Assembly: GCA_016839955.1 (NCBI GenBank)
Contig: JAEOTI010000091.1
Span: forward strand, 1 to 10,336
Length of the DNA: 10,336 bases
Reading direction: 5' to 3'
Origin: Candidatus Hodarchaeota archaeon
GTDB taxonomy: Archaea > Asgardarchaeota > Heimdallarchaeia > Hodarchaeales > YT1-057
Part shown: positions 1 to 5,986 of the stretch, piece by piece
Position numbering within the stretch: position 1 is the first letter of the stretch
How the letters are laid out: every line of letters starts with the position of its first letter
Position numbers and translations under genes: made by a program
Notes under the pieces: generated by a model
The model's input: the letters and a program-made list of their open reading frames with translations, nothing else
What the model was told of the DNA's origin: nothing
The model's database searches: none

Positions 1-967
1 CTGGGAAGAAAGCGTCTAAAAAGAATTGTAAAGGTAAAGAAATAAGGGTAACAGCGGCAGTAGCAGTTTGTTCATCCTTAGCCAAAGCACTAACAATTAA
101 GCCAAGACCAATGGCATTCAACGACGCTAAGAAAAGGAAGAGTAAAAGGTCAACGCGCCAAGCTAATTCTACTCCAAATAATACGATTCCACTACCGATT
201 ACTACGCTTACAGATATTATTGTAACCAAAAAAACAGCTAATCCTTTTCCAACCATAACTGCACCAGGTGAGGTTGGAGAGCCAAGGATTCGGTATATTG
301 TAGCAAATTCTCTTTCTCTAGCTATTGAGTTCGCAGCTCGTTGAAGACACACCCATAGAATTACTACACTAATCATACCAGGGAGCATATATTCAATATA
401 ATCGATCTTACCAACCTCAGGCTCAATAGACACAACATCAATATTAACTGCATCAGAGTTTCCAACTACGTAATTACAAAATCCTCGGAGAAAACCTTCT
501 ACCGTCCCTCTATTAATTAATGCTGCGTTCCGATCAGATTCGTCTTGGTAGATTAATATATCAACAATAATATCATTACTTAGTACCTCAGTGAAGTTTG
601 CAGGAATAACAAAAGCAATACTTAGTTCTCCATCTTCAATTTTGTCAATCGTTTTATCTTCACTTGGGAATTTTTCCAACTCAAATTTAAAATTTTGACC
701 AGCTAATTCTAAATCCCCACGCATTACTTCAAGTAACATTGCTGAATAAGTAGCGTTTGTAGATACTTCACCGTCAAAAATAACTTGGTCAGCGTCATGG
801 TTTACGTATCCAACTTCTATTGGACTCACTACTCCTTCCTGTCCAAAAGCAAATCCCATCACTGCTACAAAAACAAATGGAAAAGCTAAAGTTAAAGAGA
901 AAGCACTAGGATTGCGAAAGAAATATCTAAGATCCTTTATGCAAATTGCAAGGCTCTCACGAATCAT
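1..967 (-). CDS. ABC-2 type transporter permease, partial (C-terminus beyond left edge)
   Basis: Membrane subunit of an ABC-2 exporter, partner of the ATPase encoded just upstream. Translating the minus strand from ATG at 967-965 gives 322 codons with no stop before the window edge, so the C-terminus is missing. Seen: a short cytoplasmic N-terminus (MIRESLAICIKDLRYFFRNP), TM1 at about 23-42, a large extracytoplasmic domain at about 43-190, then TM helices at about 193-211, 243-264, 275-297 and 302-320. The cytoplasmic segment after TM2 (RERE.ATIYRILGSP, about 217-231) is the usual coupling region of ABC2_membrane_3/NatB/DrrB-like permeases. One more helix is expected in the missing part. The ATG overlaps the TGA of the ATPase gene as ATGA, and an AGAGGA Shine-Dalgarno lies about 10 nt upstream inside that gene, so the two are translationally coupled. 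The substrate cannot be told from sequence; drugs, lipids or peptides are typical of the family. Confidence 0.9.
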   Translation of the reverse strand, partial: MIRESLAICIKDLRYFFRNPSAFSLTLAFPFVFVAVMGFAFGQEGVVSPIEVGYVNHDADQVIFDGEVSTNATYSAMLLEVMRGDLELAGQNFKFELEKFPSEDKTIDKIEDGELSIAFVIPANFTEVLSNDIIVDILIYQDESDRNAALINRGTVEGFLRGFCNYVVGNSDAVNIDVVSIEPEVGKIDYIEYMLPGMISVVILWVCLQRAANSIAREREFATIYRILGSPTSPGAVMVGKGLAVFLVTIISVSVVIGSGIVLFGVELAWRVDLLLFLFLASLNAIGLGLIVSALAKDEQTATAAVTLISLPLQFFLDAFFP

Positions 968-1950
968 CTTACATCTTCCTCTCTATATTCTCTTAATGAT
1001 CTTCCCGTAAGCGCTATGAAAACATCTTCTAGATTGAAATCTCGTACTTCAACTGAAATAATGCTTACTCCTGTCCTTTGACCTATTTCGGTTATTGATG
1101 GAAGAAGATCCACCCCATTTTCGGATACAAGTAAAAGACTTTCAATAATTTGAGTTTCACTGTTTTTTTGAACTTCTACTCGAGCAACCCCTTCAATTTT
1201 CTCCAATTCTCGAATCATAACTTCAGGAAGTTCAGCAACAACTTCCACAGCTTGCTGTTCACCGAATTTTTTCTTTAAATTTAAGGGAGTGTCTAGGGCT
1301 ATAATTTTTCCGTGATCCATGATACCAACACGGTCACAAAGCCTATCAGCCTCGTCCATAAGGTGGGTAGTTAAAATTATAGTTTTTTCAGCTTTTTTTA
1401 AATCAAGGATCATTTCCCAGATTTTGCGACGGATTTGTGTATCTACACCCGCAGTTGGTTCATCCAGAATAATGACTGTTGGATCATGAATTAACGATGC
1501 TACAAGGTTTAACCGACGTTTCATTCCTCCTGAAAACGTTTTTATGTACCCTTCCCTTGTTTCTAACCCTGCAAACCGTAACATTTTTTCAATTTGGGGT
1601 TTTATTTGCGTTTTAGGAATGCTATAAAGATCAGTCATTAATTTTAGCATTTCTCGTGCTGTTAGATGGTCATAAAGTGTTATTTCTTGAGGAATTAGTC
1701 CTAGGATACCTTTTATACTTCTAGAATTTTTAGAAATATCGAAACCCAACACACGTACTGTTCCACTAGTTTGTTTCGTTCTTGTAGCTAAAATGTTTAT
1801 TGTCGTACTCTTTCCAGCGCCATTAGGTCCCAATAATCCGAATATTTCACCTTTTTTTATCTCTAAGGAGACATCATCAACAGCACGAAATCCATTATAA
1901 TTTTTACATAATTTCAGGATTTCAATTGCCTTATCTGGACTAGTTGACAA
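964..1950 (-). CDS. ABC-2 exporter ATP-binding protein, DrrA/CcmA-like
   Basis: Cytoplasmic ATPase (328 aa) that powers the ABC-2 permease encoded next. All nucleotide-binding motifs are present: Walker A GPNGAGKST (41-49), Q-loop Gln88 in LIPQE, signature SGGMKRR (140-146), Walker B VIILDEP with Asp163/Glu164, D-loop Asp170 and switch His196 (TTH). The last ~100 residues form the extra C-terminal domain of DrrA-type ATPases, ending in NLEDVFIALTGRSLREYRE, which is the typical tail. Length matches the family (about 300-340 aa). No ATG is available before the conserved domain; translation starts at TTG 1950-1948, supported by AGGAGA at 1964-1959 with 8 nt spacing. The stop overlaps the permease start by 4 nt. 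A candidate TATA box and a perfect palindrome lie just upstream, suggesting its own regulated promoter rather than simple readthrough from the AOR-family gene. Confidence 0.95.
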   Translation of the reverse strand: MSTSPDKAIEILKLCKNYNGFRAVDDVSLEIKKGEIFGLLGPNGAGKSTTINILATRTKQTSGTVRVLGFDISKNSRSIKGILGLIPQEITLYDHLTAREMLKLMTDLYSIPKTQIKPQIEKMLRFAGLETREGYIKTFSGGMKRRLNLVASLIHDPTVIILDEPTAGVDTQIRRKIWEMILDLKKAEKTIILTTHLMDEADRLCDRVGIMDHGKIIALDTPLNLKKKFGEQQAVEVVAELPEVMIRELEKIEGVARVEVQKNSETQIIESLLLVSENGVDLLPSITEIGQRTGVSIISVEVRDFNLEDVFIALTGRSLREYREEDVR

Positions 1951-1958
1951 TTAGAGAG

Positions 1959-1964
1959 TCTCCT
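1959..1964 (-). promoter_or_regulatory. Shine-Dalgarno site deciding a TTG start
   Basis: The minus strand reads AGGAGA, 8 nt before the TTG at 1950-1948. It supports TTG as the real start of the DrrA-like ATPase, because no ATG or GTG precedes the ATP-binding domain in this frame. Confidence 0.75.
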
Positions 1965-1992
1965 AAAGTAAGTAAAAAATCCTGATATTGGA

Positions 1993-2000
1993 ATATAAAT
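1993..2000 (-). promoter_or_regulatory. candidate archaeal TATA box for the ABC-2 exporter genes
   Basis: The minus strand reads ATTTATAT, followed by TCC. Transcription about 25 nt downstream would start near 1971, giving a leader of about 20 nt that contains the AGGAGA ribosome-binding site. The box overlaps the palindrome at 1996-2016. The assignment rests on sequence and spacing only. Confidence 0.4.
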
Positions 2001-2016
2001 AATACTGTATTATTTA
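1996..2016. repeat. perfect 21-nt palindrome (10+1+10), candidate operator
   Basis: Arms TAAATAATAC (1996-2005) and GTATTATTTA (2007-2016) are exact reverse complements around one central T at 2006. On the minus strand the palindrome begins with the TAA stop codon of the AOR-family gene and runs into the candidate TATA box of the ABC-2 exporter genes. With one central base it looks more like a dimeric regulator site than an RNA hairpin, although a stem with a three-base loop, followed about 17 nt later by a T6 run (1979-1974), could also act in termination. Confidence 0.6.
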
Positions 2017-4206
2017 CCAGAATTTTTCAATGAATGGTGAAATTTCTTTTATTATCCAGTCTGGGAAGATTTTTTCTGCTTTTTCTTGAGTAATCACACT
2101 ATTTTCAGGGTTCCATCCTCGTCGTTTATATGCTGCGTCTTGAAGACTTGAATATTGCGCCTCACGATACTGTCGTAGCTTTTGATTACGTTCTTCTATT
2201 GCCAGGGCTTTTACTTCTTCCAATGGCATTTCTAGGATCTTTGTAAGTTGTTCATTATAACGATCAACGCGAGATTCGTATTCTTCAATTGTTACAGGAC
2301 CTACTGATCTGTAAGGAGGATTAGCATCATTTTCACGCAATCCTTTCCCTTGTCGGATATTAAAGATCCTTTGAAAATTGTAAACTTTTTCTGACATTTC
2401 AATTAATGATTTCTCACGTATTTCTTGTGTTTCTCCTAAAAAACGCCCAGTTACTGATTCAAAGAGTGCTGCATAATTATCTATGTGTTCAGGAACCTTA
2501 TGAGGTTCTGCAGTCTCTTTATTATCAGCAGGAGTAACGTCATTCCAAGGAAGTTTACATAGACCATTTAGTCCAAACCATGTTCGCCAGCAGGGGAACC
2601 AGTGAAGGTTTTCCGCTTTTTGCTCAAAAGTTGGCATATAATTATGAACCATATCTAAGAAAATCAACCAAGCTTCATCGTGTTGAGGACCTTTCAATGC
2701 AAGTCCATAACCACCTTGTTGAGCAAGGGATTCTTTCGTAACATATTCAGAATATTCTAAACCTTTGTGTTCCATACCAATGTCTTGCATGAATTGAATT
2801 TGGTCCTGATCTAAACTATAACTTTCTGTAAAGTACTTCTTCATTCGATTAATACCCTGTCCAACAATCTTACCAAATCCTTTACCCATTGACATTTCAT
2901 GAATTACCTCAATTGCAGCTTCTGCATTTCCAAATTTTAGTTCTAAACCTTCTGTTCGTTCCTTATTTAGAATTCCAGTTTCAAATAGCTCCATACAGAA
3001 AGCGATTGATGTGCCAACAGAAATAGTGTCAAGTCCATAAGTATCACAATAAAAATTGAACTCGATTATCCAATCAGCATCAAAAACACCCCAACTACTA
3101 CCACAACCAGCAATGGTTTCATATTCAGGGCCATCAACACAAACCGCTTGCCCTTTAAATTTACCAGTTTTCACTATATGATTAGCAACACAATGAGAAC
3201 AATTGATAGCACAACCTCGCCAACAACCATCCCAACCCTTACCTGAATCCGTATATTTTTGTTCAAAGATATCCTCAAAGAGACCTTTTGCCTCAGGATG
3301 AGAACCATACTTAAAGTTCAGAGTTGGGAGAAGGTCAAAATCATTCATAATTGATGGTAGATGCGCCGTTCCTACCACGCGCATTCGATTTTGTAGTGGA
3401 TCTAATTTCAAGATCCCTTGGGTGTGTTTCCTACCAGCTGCCTTTAATTTCTCAGGATCAGCAGCTTTGTTGAATTCAGAATTTATTCTTGAAGACCGAG
3501 CAACAATTGCACGGATTTTCTTATCTCTAAGAACTGTTCCAGTTCCACCCCGTCCAGCCTGTTTCATATGAGCAAGATCTCGTCTAACATCATAAAAAGA
3601 AAAATTCAAACACCCAAAACGAGTATTTTCGGCTCCAGGACCTGCAGACACAACAGAAACATTTCTACGATCTCGATTATCCTTAGCGTATTTTTCAGTT
3701 AGTGTTTTTGCTAGTAGATGACTTTCTTTCGGTAATCCCTCTGCAGATTCAATGGTTACTTGCCCTTTGTCGCCATCAATTACTATTAAAATATCATCAG
3801 AGGCTTTTCCCTGAATTGCTAAAGCATCCCATCCTGCTGCCTTTAAGAGAGGACCAAAAAGCCCTCCAACATTAGAATCTATGACAATTCCAGTTAAAGG
3901 GGAGATTGTAGTAACTATTGATTTACCTGCACCAGGATAACCAAGTTGGCCTCCTAGGGGTCCACAAGCTATGCATAATTCGTTTTCTTCATCATCCCAT
4001 TTTGTAATTCGGTCCTTTGGCAGGTCGTTCCACAACAACCAGAGGTCAAATCCTTTCCCACCCACAAAGAACTCCTTCATCTCGTCCGAAACTGGACGAC
4101 TCTGGATTTTACCATTTCTCAGGTCGATAAACAATGTTTGATTCGCATAACCTCTATGAATTTCAGATGGTTCATATTTGTATTCTTTCTGCATCATTAA
4201 CACCAT
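2014..4206 (-). CDS. tungsten-dependent aldehyde:ferredoxin oxidoreductase family protein
   Basis: Probable cytoplasmic tungstopterin enzyme oxidising aldehydes (or a related substrate) to acids with ferredoxin. The AOR fold is clear throughout: N-terminal domain with FFVGGKGF (46-53), SPLTG...GGLFGPLLKAAGWDALAIQGKA (102-135) and GRGGTGTVLRDKKIRAI (218-234), then GTAHLPS...LPTLNFKYG (279-301). The [4Fe-4S] ligands are C328, C332 and C336, with C339 nearby, plus C550 in GLCKLPW. The pterin-binding motif DxxGLD is at 388-393; its second copy, ending GLC at 548-550, has Gly545 where family members usually carry Asp. PEYE (360-363) and H509 fall near positions of the proton-handling Glu and His of Pyrococcus furiosus AOR. 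At 730 aa it is longer than classical AORs (about 600-620), with roughly 20 extra N-terminal residues and an enlarged C-terminal region. The ATG at 4206 lacks a clear ribosome-binding site; Met4 or Met5 are alternatives. No MoaD, ferredoxin or second redox subunit is adjacent. Substrate unknown. Confidence 0.93.
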   Translation of the reverse strand: MVLMMQKEYKYEPSEIHRGYANQTLFIDLRNGKIQSRPVSDEMKEFFVGGKGFDLWLLWNDLPKDRITKWDDEENELCIACGPLGGQLGYPGAGKSIVTTISPLTGIVIDSNVGGLFGPLLKAAGWDALAIQGKASDDILIVIDGDKGQVTIESAEGLPKESHLLAKTLTEKYAKDNRDRRNVSVVSAGPGAENTRFGCLNFSFYDVRRDLAHMKQAGRGGTGTVLRDKKIRAIVARSSRINSEFNKAADPEKLKAAGRKHTQGILKLDPLQNRMRVVGTAHLPSIMNDFDLLPTLNFKYGSHPEAKGLFEDIFEQKYTDSGKGWDGCWRGCAINCSHCVANHIVKTGKFKGQAVCVDGPEYETIAGCGSSWGVFDADWIIEFNFYCDTYGLDTISVGTSIAFCMELFETGILNKERTEGLELKFGNAEAAIEVIHEMSMGKGFGKIVGQGINRMKKYFTESYSLDQDQIQFMQDIGMEHKGLEYSEYVTKESLAQQGGYGLALKGPQHDEAWLIFLDMVHNYMPTFEQKAENLHWFPCWRTWFGLNGLCKLPWNDVTPADNKETAEPHKVPEHIDNYAALFESVTGRFLGETQEIREKSLIEMSEKVYNFQRIFNIRQGKGLRENDANPPYRSVGPVTIEEYESRVDRYNEQLTKILEMPLEEVKALAIEERNQKLRQYREAQYSSLQDAAYKRRGWNPENSVITQEKAEKIFPDWIIKEISPFIEKFW

Positions 4207-4347
4207 TTTACAAAAAATAAGATTAACAAGTCTTCAAACGAGTCCTCTTCTATTCCTAACTGCCATAAAAAATCCTTTGCTATATGTCTTAACCTTTTAT
4301 TAATTCGTTATGATAAAAAATTATAACGTTTGTTTATATTCAGACAG
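4207..4347 (-). promoter_or_regulatory. intergenic spacer, probable promoter region of the AOR-family gene
   Basis: A 141-nt AT-rich gap between the end of the two-ATPase ABC module and the AOR-family gene. It contains an inverted repeat at 4306-4328 and several TATA-like stretches on the minus strand, such as TTAATAAAAGG just downstream of that repeat. It is too long for tight operon spacing, so an independent promoter is likely. No TATA box can be chosen with confidence. Confidence 0.4.
4306..4328. repeat. inverted repeat with A/T-run loop, operator or terminator candidate
   Basis: CGTTATGAT (4306-4314) faces ATTATAACG (4320-4328) around AAAAA. Eight of nine positions pair, with one G/T position in the middle of the arms. 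It lies 20 nt past the stop of the second LolD-like ATPase on the minus strand, where the loop becomes part of a T6 run (complement of 4315-4320). It could end the ABC transcript or bind a regulator of the AOR-family gene; the sequence does not decide between them. Confidence 0.4.
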
Positions 4348-5133
4348 CTATTCATTTCGTTCAATATTATTTTCAAAGCCAGTTATTCGCATTCCTGGTA
4401 ACAGTTTACCTTTTTCTAGTGTCATGATTCGAGTGTTTTTTGGAAGTAAAGTTTGATCATGAGTTACAACAACAACACTCATCCATTGCTCTCGAGATAT
4501 GTCCGCTAAAAGTTCCATAATTTTAACGCCCGCTTGACTATCCAAATCTCCAGTTGGTTCATCTGCAAGTAATAACCGAGGACTGTTGGCGATAGATCTG
4601 GCAATAGCTACTCGTTGTTGTTCTCCTCCGCTAAGTTCATGGGGTAGAAGATTAAATCGAGTCTCTTCAAGATCGACGAGTTTCAATAATTCCATAGAGT
4701 GTTGGATTCGGTCTTCTCGTGTTTTTCCCGCAATTAACATTGGAAGACCAACGTTATCTGCGGCTGAAAGAGATTCATGAAGCTCAAAAAACTGGAAAAT
4801 CAATCCTATATCCTTTGCACGATAAGAACTCATTTGGTTTGGGGTGAATTCCAAAATAGAGCTTCCTAAAAAAGAAATCTCCCCTGAATCAATTGGAATC
4901 AAACCAGCGATTGCGTGAATTAGCGTTGTTTTACCACTGCCAGAAACCCCCAGTATTCCAGTAAACTGACCAACTTTGAATTCAACATTTAACTCATCAA
5001 GGACGATTAGATGCTCATCACCACTTGGATAGGTTTTAACAACGTTTGAACATTTTAAAACTATGTCTCCCTTTGAAGAAGGTTTCAGAACATTCTTCAA
5101 CTTCGATGAATATTCTTTTTCATTTTTTATCAT
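4348..5133 (-). CDS. ABC transporter ATP-binding protein, LolD/MacB-like (second ATPase of module)
   Basis: Cytoplasmic ATPase of 261 aa, third gene of the FtsX-type ABC module. Motifs: Walker A GVSGSGKTT (62-70), Q-loop Gln114 in IFQF, signature LSGGEQQR (167-174), Walker B LLLADEP with Asp191/Glu192, D-loop Asp198 and switch His225 (VTHD). All are intact, so it should hydrolyse ATP. About 20 residues precede the core domain, rich in Lys and Ser (MIKNEKEYSSKLKNVLKPSS), which is longer than in LolD (about 230 aa). The ATG at 5133-5131 was chosen: it overlaps the upstream ATPase gene by 14 nt and has GGAAG 9 nt before it. An in-frame TTG at 5166 would add 11 residues but has no ribosome-binding site. 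It probably pairs with the upstream ATPase as a heterodimer on the single two-FtsX-domain permease. Confidence 0.93.
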   Translation of the reverse strand: MIKNEKEYSSKLKNVLKPSSKGDIVLKCSNVVKTYPSGDEHLIVLDELNVEFKVGQFTGILGVSGSGKTTLIHAIAGLIPIDSGEISFLGSSILEFTPNQMSSYRAKDIGLIFQFFELHESLSAADNVGLPMLIAGKTREDRIQHSMELLKLVDLEETRFNLLPHELSGGEQQRVAIARSIANSPRLLLADEPTGDLDSQAGVKIMELLADISREQWMSVVVVTHDQTLLPKNTRIMTLEKGKLLPGMRITGFENNIERNE

Positions 5134-5986
5134 ATGGAATGACTTCCAGATGAGTATCGCGTTCAATAATTTTTACATGCCTTTTAATTCCTAAACGACG
5201 ACGTAAATGTTCAGGAAGACGAATAACACCGTCTTTATCCACTAAAACGATGAATTCATCTTCATCTTCCGCCCTTCCCTTCCAAGTTTCTCGCATTTCA
5301 CCAATACGACCATCACGAATGCGATAGGTAAGATCTGAACGTCGGGCAAATCGAGTATCGTGAGTAACTACAATCATGGTTTTTCCAAGATTTTTATTAA
5401 GGTCTTTAAGAAAATCGATAATTTCTGAGGTAGTTTGGTGATCAAGCTCTCCTGTTGGTTCATCAGCCAATAACAATTCAGGGTCATTTGCCAAAGCAAC
5501 AGCAAGTCCTGCTCTTTGCGCTTCTCCTCCACTTAATTGTCCTGGTTTTCGATTAATTTTATCTTTGAGTCCCACAGCATCCAATAATATTTTTGCACGT
5601 CTTTTACGTACTTCTCTAGGCATTCTTAGACTAGCAAGTTTCATGGGTAATATTACATTATCAATAACACTCATTTCCCAAAACAGGTTTCTTGAAGGGA
5701 ACTGCCAAAGTATCCCAACCATTTCACGCCGATATTTGTCGAGATATGCCCCCTTGAGTAAATTGACTAAATATTCTCCAACCTTAATTGATCCAGATGT
5801 TGGTGAATCAATCCCTCCTAACAAATTAAGCAATGTGGTTTTCCCAGATCCAGAGGGGCCTATTATCGAAACTAACTGTCCAGCGTTGATCTCGAGTTCT
5901 ATTCCACGTATAGCTGCAACTAGTAGTTGATCATCTTCTAAGCTCTCATAGACCTTAATTAGATCAACACATTCAATAAAGGCCAA
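5120..5986 (-). CDS. ABC transporter ATP-binding protein, LolD/MacB-like, with C-terminal AbrB-like segment
   Basis: Cytoplasmic ATPase (288 aa) of the FtsX-type module. Motifs: Walker A GPSGSGKTT (43-51), Q-loop Gln95 in ILWQF, signature LSGGEAQR (151-158), Walker B LLLADEP with Asp175/Glu176, D-loop Asp181 and His209 (VTHD). After the Q-loop it has PSRNLFWEMSVIDNV instead of the usual short FxLLP linker. The core ends near residue 230. An acidic linker (AEDEDE, about 239-244) leads to FIVLVDKDGVIRLPEHLRRR (245-264), then LGIKRHVKIIERDTHLEVIP (265-284). This matches the SpoVT/AbrB swapped-hairpin pattern (beta, GxIxLP, helix, LGI, beta, beta). The only usable start is TTG at 5986-5984, directly after the permease TAG, with a GGGGTG Shine-Dalgarno 5 nt away inside the permease gene. 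It is translationally coupled to the permease and overlaps the next ATPase gene. Confidence 0.94.
   Translation of the reverse strand: MAFIECVDLIKVYESLEDDQLLVAAIRGIELEINAGQLVSIIGPSGSGKTTLLNLLGGIDSPTSGSIKVGEYLVNLLKGAYLDKYRREMVGILWQFPSRNLFWEMSVIDNVILPMKLASLRMPREVRKRRAKILLDAVGLKDKINRKPGQLSGGEAQRAGLAVALANDPELLLADEPTGELDHQTTSEIIDFLKDLNKNLGKTMIVVTHDTRFARRSDLTYRIRDGRIGEMRETWKGRAEDEDEFIVLVDKDGVIRLPEHLRRRLGIKRHVKIIERDTHLEVIPYDKK

Noticed and set aside
111..344. Plus-strand open frame opposite the ABC-2 permease
   Set aside because: Antisense shadow: the minus strand encodes a coherent membrane protein across the whole stretch, and the plus-strand translation has no recognisable domain. Other plus-strand frames inside 4586-8861 were dropped for the same reason.
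4234..4266. Ten-codon minus-strand mini-ORF (MAVRNRRGLV) with AGGA upstream, in the leader of the AOR-family gene
   Set aside because: Too short to support; no attenuator-like structure follows it, and such frames are common by chance.
5134..5166. In-frame TTG at 5166 as the start of the second LolD-like ATPase
   Set aside because: No Shine-Dalgarno and a longer overlap with the upstream gene; ATG at 5133 has GGAAG at a suitable distance.
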